From CAIYTF01 sp963664845 (GTDB lineage Bacteria > Bacteroidota > Ignavibacteria > Ignavibacteriales > Ignavibacteriaceae), in NCBI GenBank assembly GCA_963664845.1, contig OY761615.1, forward strand, positions 4,526,001-4,590,000: DNA of 64,000 bases, written 5' to 3'. The notes below the pieces were generated by a model that was given only the letters and a program-made list of their open reading frames with translations, ran no database searches and was not told the DNA's origin. The translations under genes were made by a program, and so were the position numbers. Numbering within the stretch: the first letter of the stretch is position 1; each line of letters starts with the position of its first letter. Below are positions 34,760 through 43,664 of the stretch, piece after piece.

Positions 34760-35478
34760 TGAGTGATTTGATCCTAAAGTTAACTGATGTGCGAAAAGAA
34801 CTATCAATAAAGTCGGACGGACAAGTGGTTACCAATGTGATTCTTCCTTCCATTTCACTTGAAATTAAAAAGGGGGAATTCACTGCGATCACCGGTCCAA
34901 GTGGTTCCGGGAAAACCACTTTACTCTATTTGCTGGGCGGACTCGATAAGCCCGATTTTGGCAAAATATTTCTTGATGGTGATGATATCACTGCCATGAA
35001 TGAAGAGGCATTGGCCGAACTTCGCAACCGGAAATTGGGATTCGTGTATCAGTTCCACTTTCTGTTGCCGGAGTTCAGTGCAATGGAAAACGTGACCATG
35101 CCAATGCTTGCGCGGGGGAAATATACAATGACTCAGGCCAGAAAAAAAGCCAAAGAACTGCTTGACCTGGTTGGCATGAGTGACAAATACAGCAACAAGC
35201 CCAACCAGCTCTCAGGCGGGCAGCAACAGCGGGTTTCAATAGCGCGGGCGCTTGCCAATTCTCCCGTTCTCATTTTGGCCGATGAACCGACGGGAAACCT
35301 GGATACCAAAAATTCCGGAATGGTGTATGAGTTATTTAAAAAGCTGAATAAAGAAACCGGTCAGACAATTGTGGTTGTTACTCATGATCCTTCCTTTGCT
35401 GTCAAGTGCGACCGGGAGTTGGTGTTGGTTGATGGGGAGATAATTAGCGATATGCAGAAAACGGGGAACATCCCCTGA
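34759..35478 (+). CDS. LolD/MacB-type ABC ATPase
   Basis: 239 residues. Walker A GPSGSGKTT, Q-loop (YQFHFLLPEFSAMENVTMP), signature LSGGQQQRV, Walker B LILADEPTG and H-loop VTHD are all intact. The FHLLPEFSALENV-type stretch is that of the LolD/MacB group. It shares one base with the stop of the second permease (TAATG). It would power the two permeases above it. The operon ends here. Confidence 0.93.
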   Translation: MSDLILKLTDVRKELSIKSDGQVVTNVILPSISLEIKKGEFTAITGPSGSGKTTLLYLLGGLDKPDFGKIFLDGDDITAMNEEALAELRNRKLGFVYQFHFLLPEFSAMENVTMPMLARGKYTMTQARKKAKELLDLVGMSDKYSNKPNQLSGGQQQRVSIARALANSPVLILADEPTGNLDTKNSGMVYELFKKLNKETGQTIVVVTHDPSFAVKCDRELVLVDGEIISDMQKTGNIP

Positions 35479-35559
35479 CAAACGGAAGTGTGTGCCACAA
35501 GGCATGGCAACTGGTTAAAATTTTTGCTACCTTTTCTTTTTGCAATTAAAGGACACGGT

Positions 35560-37095
35560 ATGAAAAGGTTGTTATTTGTTCTCGTGTTTATTTCGACATT
35601 TCTCCCGGCCCAAATGCTCAATATAAAAGGGAAGATCATATCCACAGCCAATAATATTACCGTTCTCAAGGTCTGGGGCAATCACTATGAGCGTGGCTTT
35701 GCACAGGGGTACCTTCTCCAGGATAAAATTGATTCCATATATAGAAATTATATAACCGCTAAGTTTGGCACAGCGCTTTGGCAGAACGCGCGAGACGTGA
35801 TGAGGAGTGATGCAAATTTCAGAATTGATCAGGTATTCATCAACGAGGCAAAGGGGATTGCTGATGGTATGAGGGCTGCTGCAAACCACAGCTATGATTC
35901 GCTGGATGTTATGGCTGCCAATTCATTTCTCGATCTTGCAAGTTATGGCGGTATCTCGCCACCGCGCAGTGACTTCAATCTTGGATGCTCCTGCCTGATG
36001 AGTTGGGGAAACGCAACTCCGGGTTTGGGAGGTAAATCTGTGATAACCCGGCACCTTGATTGGGAAATCGACCCGCGTCTTTACCAGAACCAGGTAATGG
36101 TAGTCCATCTTCCGGCTGAGGCCGATGAGCAGCCCTGGATAATGATCGGGTTCGCGGGGCAGATATCGGTGTTGTCGGGTACCAATAAATCGGGAGTGTC
36201 GGCATTCCAGCATGTGCTACGGGGAAATTTTGGCCGCTCCGATCTGGGCATGCATTATGAACCAATATGGTTCAGCATCCGCAAGGCATTGGAGAAGAAA
36301 GATTTTAACAACGACGGAAAGAACAACACGAATGATGTTCGGGATGCGCTACTGGCAAATCCGCAGGGGTACTCTGCACCATGCATTATAACCTCCAGTG
36401 CACCTTCCACTCAGAATGCAGACAGCCTCATCGCTCTGGTTTCGGAAGTGACGCATGTTGCTCCAACGCATTCATTCAGGAGTACTTCATTTGCCGATGG
36501 AATTCCCGGAAGCAATTTATACGCGGCTAACAATGCCATTGGGACGAGTGACTCCGTATGGTTTCGCGACCGGTATTCTTCCGTTATGCTTGCGATTGGG
36601 GCAGGGGATAATCTCGACTCGCTGAAGAACTGGGAAGTTATGCGCGACTCTTCCAGAGTAGTAGGAAATAACATTCAATTTATTCAGGTGATCCCTGAAT
36701 TGAAGTTGTTGAAGATGTCAGTGTATTCCAACGGCCTGGTGGCCTATTTAAATACACCTGTTTGGTTTAATTTGGATAGTTTATTCTCAACTCCGGCAGC
36801 AGTACAGGATAAACACAGCAACGGTTTGTCCCGTGATTATTTTCTGGGGCAGAATTATCCCAACCCATTCAATCCGGTTACGGTCATAAGCTATGCAGTG
36901 TCAGTTCCCGGCAAGGTATCCATAAGAATATTCGATCTGTTGGGCAATGAAGTGGCAACACCGGTGAATACGTATAAACAGACAGGCAGCTATACCGTTT
37001 CGTTCGATGCATCAGGTTTGGCAAGCGGAACGTATTTTTATTCGATGATGTCAGGTGGCTATATATCGACGAGGAAGATGCTGGTGGTGAAATAA
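35560..37095 (+). CDS. secreted C45-type acyltransferase/hydrolase with type IX sorting domain
   Basis: 511 residues from ATG 35560, which has AAAGGA upstream and begins the signal peptide (MKRLLFVLVFISTFLPAQ). The motif GCSCLMSWGNAT with C143 followed by ITRHLDWEIDP matches the C45 peptidase/acyl-CoA:6-APA acyltransferase-like family of Ntn hydrolases, where a Cys freed by self-cleavage is the nucleophile. The last 85 residues (NYPNPFNPVT, GTYFYSMMSGG, KMLVVK) are a T9SS sorting domain, so the enzyme is exported and fixed to or released from the surface. Substrate may be a lipid amide or ceramide-like compound; unknown. Confidence 0.8.
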   Translation: MKRLLFVLVFISTFLPAQMLNIKGKIISTANNITVLKVWGNHYERGFAQGYLLQDKIDSIYRNYITAKFGTALWQNARDVMRSDANFRIDQVFINEAKGIADGMRAAANHSYDSLDVMAANSFLDLASYGGISPPRSDFNLGCSCLMSWGNATPGLGGKSVITRHLDWEIDPRLYQNQVMVVHLPAEADEQPWIMIGFAGQISVLSGTNKSGVSAFQHVLRGNFGRSDLGMHYEPIWFSIRKALEKKDFNNDGKNNTNDVRDALLANPQGYSAPCIITSSAPSTQNADSLIALVSEVTHVAPTHSFRSTSFADGIPGSNLYAANNAIGTSDSVWFRDRYSSVMLAIGAGDNLDSLKNWEVMRDSSRVVGNNIQFIQVIPELKLLKMSVYSNGLVAYLNTPVWFNLDSLFSTPAAVQDKHSNGLSRDYFLGQNYPNPFNPVTVISYAVSVPGKVSIRIFDLLGNEVATPVNTYKQTGSYTVSFDASGLASGTYFYSMMSGGYISTRKMLVVK

Positions 37096-37791
37096 CGACC
37101 ACAGATTTACCAGATTAAGGATGATTTCATTGAAAATGACGAATTGGATTCGAATATAAGCACAGATTGATATTTATACCGGAAGTTCCCATTTGTGTTT
37201 CCAAATGGTTCCATGATGTTTTTGGGGTGGCTGATTTTTGGTGGCTATGCCGGGAGCATATACAACTCCTAGCGGAGTTGAGGGGTTTCCGCACTTGATT
37301 GTTCTACCAATGTGCAACTCCTGACGGAGTTGAAGGATCCAACTTTGCGCTGCGAATTACCAATATTAAATTGCTAACACTATTTATGCTGATTTGATAA
37401 TGTATATGTTGTCTCAAAAGAATCGAATGTACACGCCCTGCGGAGCGGGATCCCTTTGGGAGATAACACGGATTTGAACGGATTTTCGCAGATTGAAATT
37501 CGAAAATTTGATTTTTGAGACAGCATCTTCAAGTAGCAGCCGACAAATCCCCAATTTTTTTCAGCCTCATGACGGGTTAACCATGGTTTAGCCATAAGCA
37601 TATCTAAGCTCAAATACGTTCTTCTGCCTGTTGTATATGGTATACCGGATTAGTGGATAAATTCAACATTTTATCGAAATCTTTCCTTTAAATAATCCTC
37701 AAATTCCGTGTTATAAGTTGATTTTATGTATTTTGGCGTTATAAAATTAACCTAATCTGCAAAAAGTCTTTAAAAACAAAAGAACCGTTTT
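37096..37791. other. intergenic region with degenerate repeats
   Basis: About 700 bases without a gene. It holds the twin-hairpin repeat at 37263-37332, and ACACGGATTTGAACGG-type text near 37470 and CCACAGATTTACCAG near 37100 that look like degenerate interspersed repeats. The final 100 bases before 37792 are AT-rich, as expected of a promoter region, but no clear box is seen. Confidence 0.5.
37263..37332. repeat. twin-hairpin interspersed repeat, copy 2 (inverted)
   Basis: CAACTCC/GGAGTTG hairpins at 37263-37280 and 37315-37332. The minus strand has GCACATTGGTAG between them as in the copy at 1537-1608, with the same order and nearly the same spacing (34 versus 35 bases). Confidence 0.6.
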
Positions 37792-40700
37792 ATGATGAAG
37801 AAAGATTTTAGATTCCGGGAAATCCCATATAACTACACTTCGTTTTCCGATAAAGAAATTATTCTGAAGTATTTCGATGTTGCAACCTGGAATGTATTAG
37901 ATCAACTGAGATCGCAACGGATAACCGGGCGAAGTGCCAAGCTGCTTTATGAGATCATCGGCGACATTTTCATCATTGAACGGAACCCCTATCTGTTTGA
38001 AGACTTTCTTTCCAATGCCAACCGCCTGCGTCAATTACGGAAAATTCACGATCAACGTTTCAATGCTATTTTGTTGGCATCAAAGGATAACCCGTTGGTG
38101 GAAATACTTCTGCAGAAAACAATATTGATTAACACGGAGTTTTTCAGGCGCTTTTCAAGAACGCGCGCGCTTCGTAACCGGATAATCATCGCTCTTCGTC
38201 GGGTAACAGGCAGCAAAAATATTCATTTCTCACCTTTTCACCGTGTACTGCACACAACTGATGCAACCGACTGGCGCGTTGAATATCCATTTACGGTTGT
38301 TTATCCGGATACGGTTAATGAAATTTCACCGCTCATACAGACTGCGCGTGCATTGGGCCTTTCTATAATTCCGCGTGGTGGAGGCACAGGACTCACCGGT
38401 GGAGCAGTGCCTGTGATGAAAAACTCACTGATCATCAATACCGAAAAACTAAGCAAAATATCTGAAGTTGCAATAGTATCGGAAGCCGGATTGGACATCC
38501 CGGTGATTACGGCTGAAGCAGGGGTGGTTACCGATAAGATAATTGAGCATTGTGAGAAACTGGGTTATGTTTTTGCTACAGATCCGACATCGGCATGGGC
38601 TTCGACAATTGGCGGCAACGTAGCAGAAAATGCCGGTGGGAAAAAATGCGTCATGTGGGGAACCGCTATTGATAACATATACTCATATTCGGTGGTTGAT
38701 GCGAATGGCGATATACTGAATGTTCAGCGCGTAGGGCACCCATACCGGAAAATTCTCCCTTCGGACACAGTTACCTTCGAAGTGGTAAAATACAACGACA
38801 GGAAAGAAGTTGCCCGGAACTTTGTTGTTCTTAATGGTACCGATATTCGCAAGAAGGGTCTTGGGAAGGACATCACCAACAAAACGCTCAATGGGCTTCC
38901 CGGGATTCAGAAAGAGGGAGGAGACGGTATTATTGTATCGGCACAGTTTGTACTCTACAAACCATTTACATTCAGCAGGACACTCTGCATCGAGTTTTTT
39001 GGCCGAAACATGGTCAATGCTGCCAAAGCGATTGTTGCAATTAACTCTGCCTTTGCAAAAGATGATTTTGTATTTCTGACGGCGCTTGAACACTTTGATG
39101 AGAAATATGTCAGGGCAATAAATTATCGCAATAAATCTGCCAGGAACGAGATACCCAAGGCGGTGCTGCTTATTGATATCGAAAGCAATGATGCAGAAAA
39201 ACTTGAAACAGCCTGTCGCAACACCCTTGAAATGATTTTGGCTTTCAATGCGGAGGGTATATTTGCAAAAGATGAACGCGAGCAGAAATTGTTTTGGAAT
39301 GATCGTAAACATCTGGGAGCCATTGCGAAACACACCAACGCCTTCAAGCTGAATGAGGATGTTGTTATACCTTTGGAACGGTTGCCGGAGTTTGCTGACT
39401 TCATTGAGCTTCTTAATTATGAAAAAGAGACAGCAAACTATCTTGCAATAATTGAAAAAACAAGGGAATGGTTGGCAATTCCAAAACCTGAAGGCGAAGA
39501 CAAATGGCCTGAAGAAAGGGTTTCAGGATACCTTGCTGTGTTGCAAGGCGCTTTTGATAAATATTCGGAAATTCACAGTGCTTTGGTTGCGTTAAGAACC
39601 CATAACGCAATAATTGCTGACAGAGGAAAGACTATCTTGCAGAAGTTACAGGATAGTGAGATCATATTGTCATTCCCCGATCATATTGTAGAGAGTTTCA
39701 GGGAAACCTTTCACGGGTATGAGACTCTTTTAACAGACTTCAATGCACTTGTGGCAGCTGAGCAGAACCGGAGGGTTATTATTGCCACGCATATGCATGC
39801 CGGGGACGGGAACGTCCACGTCAACATTCCTTCCCATTCGAGTGATTATCAAATGATGCAGGAAGCCGACGAGGCAGCATCTCTCTCTATGCGCGAGGCC
39901 GTGCGGTTAGGCGGGGTGGTCTCCGGGGAACATGGTATAGGGCTGACAAAACTGAAGTTCATTGATAAAGAAATATTGGACGAATATCAGAAGTACAAAA
40001 AACAAAGCGATCCCGATGATCTGTTCAATCCGGGAAAACTTGACAGTGACTTTCCGTTGCACCGGATATATACGCCGTCATTCAATCTTCTTGAGTGTGA
40101 AGCAATTATTCTTGAATCGACCGATATCGAAAAACTTTCCACGGCAATTGCTTCATGCGTCCGGTGCGGGAAATGCAAAACAGTGTGCAACACGCACTAT
40201 CCCGCCAGTACCATGATGTATAACCCGCGAAATAAGATTCTGGCAGTGGGACTTATAACCGAGGCGATATTGTTCTCTGCTCAGACGTTGGAAATGAAAT
40301 CATTTACGCATTTTACCAAGCTCAGGGAAATTGCAGATCATTGCACGGTTTGCCACAAATGCCAGGTGCCTTGTCCGGTGAAGATTGATTTTGGCAATGT
40401 TTCCCTTACGATGCGGGAACAGTTGGTGCACAGAAAAAAAACGTCACCAAAGCTCTTCACCGCAACAGCTCTGTTCTACCTTGGTCGCAAAAAATATGTT
40501 ATCAATAAGTTGTTTCGCCTGGGGATGCTTAATTTTGGATATTCGGCTCAGAGGCTGGCTGCATTCATCAATAAACCAATTGCAAACCACTCGGCAAGAT
40601 TGCTGCCCAAATTGGGTGAGATACTGAGAACGCCTTTTCCAAAAAGTGGCGCCAAATCGTTACGCGAAGTTTTTAAATTATCACATCCGGACACATTTTA

Positions 40701-41496
40701 CAGTTTTGAAAATACCGCATTAGCGGTAAAGAAAAGTGTGGTCTATTTTCCGGGGTGCGGTTCTGAACGGATGTTCCCTGAGATTAGTATGGCCACGGTG
40801 GCAATGCTCTATAATGCCGGAATTCGTGTGGTTATTCCGCACGCATATCTTTGTTGTGGCTACCCGTTTTTGGCAAATGGCAAAACCGGGCAGGCCGACC
40901 TGAAGAGTTATGAAAACCGCGTACTGTTTCACAGAATAGCGGACACGATTGGGTATATGAATATTGATGCGGTGCTGGTCTCTTGCGGTACCTGTCACGA
41001 AATGCTGGCGAAATATGAAATCGGAAACATTTTTGATGGTGCCGTTCTAATGGATGTTAACGAATATATAATGAGAGAAAAGTTATATTCAAATGGAAAG
41101 AACCCGAACGGAAAAATGCTTTACCATGAACCCTGCCACAATCCATTAAAACATTATGGTCAGGAAAAGGTGTTTGCATCATTATATGGAGATAGTGCTC
41201 AGTTGATCCCTGATTGTTGCGGCGAAGCAGGAACGCTTGCCTTGTCCCGTCCCGATATATCCGGCACGTTGCGGGAGAGGAAGGGAAAGAATATCAAAGC
41301 AATAACGGATCGGGATGTGGAGATTCTTACAACCTGCCCCAGTTGTGTGCTGGGCCTTTCCAAGGCAGGGAACGGGCACAAAGTATCAGGGAAATCAATG
41401 ATAGTTTACAATGCCGAACAGTTCATAGGCTCGGATTGGAAGAAAAAATTTGTTCAGGCCGTGAAGAAGAACGGGGTTGAGAAAATAATATTTTAA
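37792..41496 (+). CDS. FAD-linked dehydrogenase fused to Fe-S/CCG reductase (DUF3683 type)
   Basis: 1234 residues. The start REIPYNYTSFSDKEI is the DUF3683 domain found at the head of very large FAD-binding oxidoreductases. Next come an FAD_binding_4 domain (PRGGGTGLTGGAVPV near 195), an FAD oxidase C domain (HMHAGDGNVH near 670 and SGEHGIG), two 4Fe-4S motifs (CVRCGKCKTVC near 790, CTVCHKCQVPCP near 850), and two CCG domains (CCGYPF near 1020, CCGEAG near 1140). This joins GlcD-like and GlcF-like parts, so it oxidises a 2-hydroxy acid such as D-lactate or glycolate and passes electrons to the membrane chain. No partner genes are adjacent. Exact substrate unknown. Confidence 0.85.
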   Translation: MMKKDFRFREIPYNYTSFSDKEIILKYFDVATWNVLDQLRSQRITGRSAKLLYEIIGDIFIIERNPYLFEDFLSNANRLRQLRKIHDQRFNAILLASKDNPLVEILLQKTILINTEFFRRFSRTRALRNRIIIALRRVTGSKNIHFSPFHRVLHTTDATDWRVEYPFTVVYPDTVNEISPLIQTARALGLSIIPRGGGTGLTGGAVPVMKNSLIINTEKLSKISEVAIVSEAGLDIPVITAEAGVVTDKIIEHCEKLGYVFATDPTSAWASTIGGNVAENAGGKKCVMWGTAIDNIYSYSVVDANGDILNVQRVGHPYRKILPSDTVTFEVVKYNDRKEVARNFVVLNGTDIRKKGLGKDITNKTLNGLPGIQKEGGDGIIVSAQFVLYKPFTFSRTLCIEFFGRNMVNAAKAIVAINSAFAKDDFVFLTALEHFDEKYVRAINYRNKSARNEIPKAVLLIDIESNDAEKLETACRNTLEMILAFNAEGIFAKDEREQKLFWNDRKHLGAIAKHTNAFKLNEDVVIPLERLPEFADFIELLNYEKETANYLAIIEKTREWLAIPKPEGEDKWPEERVSGYLAVLQGAFDKYSEIHSALVALRTHNAIIADRGKTILQKLQDSEIILSFPDHIVESFRETFHGYETLLTDFNALVAAEQNRRVIIATHMHAGDGNVHVNIPSHSSDYQMMQEADEAASLSMREAVRLGGVVSGEHGIGLTKLKFIDKEILDEYQKYKKQSDPDDLFNPGKLDSDFPLHRIYTPSFNLLECEAIILESTDIEKLSTAIASCVRCGKCKTVCNTHYPASTMMYNPRNKILAVGLITEAILFSAQTLEMKSFTHFTKLREIADHCTVCHKCQVPCPVKIDFGNVSLTMREQLVHRKKTSPKLFTATALFYLGRKKYVINKLFRLGMLNFGYSAQRLAAFINKPIANHSARLLPKLGEILRTPFPKSGAKSLREVFKLSHPDTFYSFENTALAVKKSVVYFPGCGSERMFPEISMATVAMLYNAGIRVVIPHAYLCCGYPFLANGKTGQADLKSYENRVLFHRIADTIGYMNIDAVLVSCGTCHEMLAKYEIGNIFDGAVLMDVNEYIMREKLYSNGKNPNGKMLYHEPCHNPLKHYGQEKVFASLYGDSAQLIPDCCGEAGTLALSRPDISGTLRERKGKNIKAITDRDVEILTTCPSCVLGLSKAGNGHKVSGKSMIVYNAEQFIGSDWKKKFVQAVKKNGVEKIIF

Positions 41497-41876
41497 GCGA
41501 ATTGAGTTTCGGTTATGCGCATTTTCTGCACGCTTCGGGCACGTTTGGCTCCTTTGGAGATTTGGGTGACCTAATGTTTGGCATAGTTTTACACATTTTG
41601 CTTCTCCGGAGTTCAAAACTGGTGACACCATATTCCCACAAAATATATATCGAACTTGGCAATAAATGTTTGCCAATACTCTGCTGTTTAACGTAAGAGC
41701 CTAAGTCACATCACATCGTCTTTTCTTCATGTGCACTTTGAGTTGATTTCATTTTCCCTCCAATTTTTGGGTATTTTCACGCCTGAACTTTGTCCACACA
41801 TCAGGATTTACCTTAAACTCTACAGGAAAATTCGTTATATTTTGTTCCCAAAATTTCACTTATGGTATTCTGTTCT

Positions 41877-41910
41877 CCAGGGTGAAGGGACGGGCAGCAT
41901 AACTTTCGCC
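41877..41910 (+). ncRNA. possible molybdenum-cofactor leader RNA (Moco-like motif)
   Basis: CCAGGGTGAAGG starts at 41877, GGTGAA (41881-41886) pairs with TTCGCC (41905-41910), and TATGTATCC follows. As I recall it, the enterobacterial moaA leader has CCAGGGCGAAGG, a matching TTCGCC and then CCCGTATC in the same order, and this stretch lies 76 bases before the moaA start. The 5' half of the known motif is not obvious here, so this may be only the conserved stem or a coincidence. Confidence 0.35.
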
Positions 41911-41940
41911 TATGTATCCAATTCAATAGGAGGGAACCTA

Positions 41941-41976
41941 ATGCTGCCAAAATTTAAAACATTTGAGTTATTATAG
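41941..41976 (+). CDS. short leader ORF with strong ribosome site
   Basis: ATG 41941 to TAG 41976 codes MLPKFKTFELL. AGGAGGG (41928-41934) stands six bases upstream and is one of the clearest Shine-Dalgarno sites in the window, stronger than that of moaA itself, which starts 9 bases after the stop. It may couple translation to moaA. Its ATG overlaps the 3' arm of an inverted repeat (41893-41900/41941-41948). No function known. Confidence 0.35.
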   Translation: MLPKFKTFELL

Positions 41977-41985
41977 GATTTTTTT

Positions 41986-42945
41986 GTGAATATTATTGAT
42001 GAGCATGGCCGCACTTTTCGCACACTGCGTGTGAGTCTTACGGACATGTGCAATTTCCGTTGTGTATATTGCGTGAACGGCGATGCGGGAAGCACGCCAT
42101 TGCCTGCGTCAGCGAGGTTGAGTTATATTGAACTGGCCGAACTGATTAAACAACTTTCGAGTCTTTTGGATATTGAAACCGTCCGGTTGACCGGCGGGGA
42201 ACCTTTGCTGTATTCGGATATACTGCCTTTAACCGAACTGCTGCAGGCCAACGGCACAAAGAGTATTAAAATGACTACTAACGGTTACCTGCTTAAACAG
42301 AAGGCAGAAGCTCTCGCTGCTGCCGGTATTAAAGAGATCAATGTATCGCTTGATGCGATTGATGAAGAGATATTTGCGAAGGTAGCGAAGGGAAATTATC
42401 TGAAAAAAGTTCTGGAAGGAATTGATGCAGCAATTAAAAACGGAATTGCCGTTAAGCTTAATGCGGTAGTGATGCGCGGGCTGAACGAAAGTCAGATTGT
42501 GCCATTGCTTGAGTATGCGATGTCCAAACAAATTGGACTGCGGTATCTGGAACTGATGCGCATGGGATATTTATTCTCGTCAAAGTTTGATGAGTACTTC
42601 TTTCCGCAGCAAGAGATATTGGATATGATCGCAGTGAAATATCCGTTAAGTTCATCACCATCAAGAAATCCGTCGGCTACGGCAAAATATTGGAAACTGG
42701 AAAATGGCTACGAATTTGGCATTATTGCAAATGAGTCGGAGCCGTTCTGCTCTGACTGCGACCGGCTTCGTTTGGACAATTTTGGCAATGTATACGGATG
42801 TCTCAGCGAGATAAAGAGCGAGTATATTGCAGACATAGGAAACAATGAAGTGGCGCTCACGGAAAAGCTTATCCTCGCACTCACCCATAAACAACCGTTG
42901 AAATTCAAGGGAAGCCCACTGCGGATGATATCTATTGGTGGATGA
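41986..42945 (+). CDS. moaA: GTP 3',8-cyclase (molybdenum cofactor biosynthesis A)
   Basis: 319 residues from GTG 41986. It turns GTP into 3',8-cyclo-7,8-dihydro-GTP with two 4Fe-4S clusters, the first step of molybdenum cofactor synthesis. The radical SAM motif is CNFRCVYC near 22, the SAM site LTGGEPLL follows, and the C-terminal cluster is FCSDCDRLRLDN..GNVYGCL. It ends in GG, as in the family. moaD and moaE follow at 43 bases and 1 base, forming a small moaADE operon; moaC is not in the window. Confidence 0.93.
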   Translation: MNIIDEHGRTFRTLRVSLTDMCNFRCVYCVNGDAGSTPLPASARLSYIELAELIKQLSSLLDIETVRLTGGEPLLYSDILPLTELLQANGTKSIKMTTNGYLLKQKAEALAAAGIKEINVSLDAIDEEIFAKVAKGNYLKKVLEGIDAAIKNGIAVKLNAVVMRGLNESQIVPLLEYAMSKQIGLRYLELMRMGYLFSSKFDEYFFPQQEILDMIAVKYPLSSSPSRNPSATAKYWKLENGYEFGIIANESEPFCSDCDRLRLDNFGNVYGCLSEIKSEYIADIGNNEVALTEKLILALTHKQPLKFKGSPLRMISIGG

Positions 42946-42988
42946 GCCAACTGAACTGTAATACGATTTGAGAATTGGACAATTTTAT

Positions 42989-43231
42989 ATGAAACTGCAA
43001 ATTACTACCTATGCTCTTGTAAAAGATTTCTTTGGACAGCATTTTGAGTTGGAAGTGAAAAACCAAATGACCGTAACGGAACTCAAAGAAGAACTTATCC
43101 GGTTAAAACCCGAAAGCGCGGGTATTATCAACAAATGCCGGTTCGCCGTGTACGATACGATTGTTGGCGATGATGTAATTTTACAGGAAAATGCTGATGT
43201 TCACATTATCCCACCTTCCAGCGGAGGGTGA
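42989..43231 (+). CDS. moaD: molybdopterin synthase sulfur carrier subunit
   Basis: 80 residues from ATG 42989; a TTG at 42968 only adds seven residues. Beta-grasp fold with the terminal IPPSSGG; the last Gly is adenylated and thiocarboxylated to give the sulfur for the dithiolene of molybdopterin. Start of moaE is 1 base after the stop. Confidence 0.92.
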   Translation: MKLQITTYALVKDFFGQHFELEVKNQMTVTELKEELIRLKPESAGIINKCRFAVYDTIVGDDVILQENADVHIIPPSSGG

Positions 43232-43232
43232 G

Positions 43233-43664
43233 ATGAATACAATAACCGATAAATCAATAGACATAACTTTATTGCTGGAGCAGGCCCATGACCCGGATGC
43301 CGGAGGTATTGTACTTTTCAGCGGGGAAGTACGGAACAGTCACGCAGGGAAAAAAGTGACACACCTTTTATATGAAGCGCACATTTCACTAGCTGAAAAA
43401 ACCTTACAGGAAATTTTGCTTGCTGCCAAAGAAAAATGGCAATTGCGTCGTGCATTTGCCGTTCATCGCATTGGGCAGGTAGGAATTTCCGAAAGTGCAG
43501 TAGTGGTTATCACTTCACACACGCACCGTGATGCAGCGTATCAGGCTAATCAGTATATTATTGACCGTATCAAATATGAAGCACCAATATGGAAATGCGA
43601 ATGCTTTGAAGATGGAACCCACGAGTGGGGTGGGGATTGCGATTGTTTTGCAGTTGCTGAATGA
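43233..43664 (+). CDS. moaE: molybdopterin synthase catalytic subunit
   Basis: 143 residues from ATG 43233 with GGAGGG close upstream inside the end of moaD. It transfers the sulfur of MoaD to precursor Z. The motif HRIGQVGISESAVVVI..SHRDA-type (here HTHRDAAYQANQYIIDRIKYEAPIWK) carries the family's catalytic lysines. The C-terminus is Cys/Asp-rich (GGDCDCF). End of the operon. Confidence 0.93.
   Translation: MNTITDKSIDITLLLEQAHDPDAGGIVLFSGEVRNSHAGKKVTHLLYEAHISLAEKTLQEILLAAKEKWQLRRAFAVHRIGQVGISESAVVVITSHTHRDAAYQANQYIIDRIKYEAPIWKCECFEDGTHEWGGDCDCFAVAE

Larger units (their letters stand above)
41497..41985 (+). other. leader region of moaA
   Basis: About 490 bases between the dehydrogenase and moaA. 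The first 370 hold no credible gene. The last 110 contain the RNA-like structure at 41877-41910 and a short ORF at 41941-41976, described separately. A further inverted pair GGCAGCAT (41893-41900)/ATGCTGCC (41941-41948) could compete with the first stem. Confidence 0.45.

Noticed and set aside
41640..41680. Sigma-54 promoter TTGGCAATAAATGTTTGCC before moaA
   Set aside because: The distance between GG and GC elements is two bases too long.
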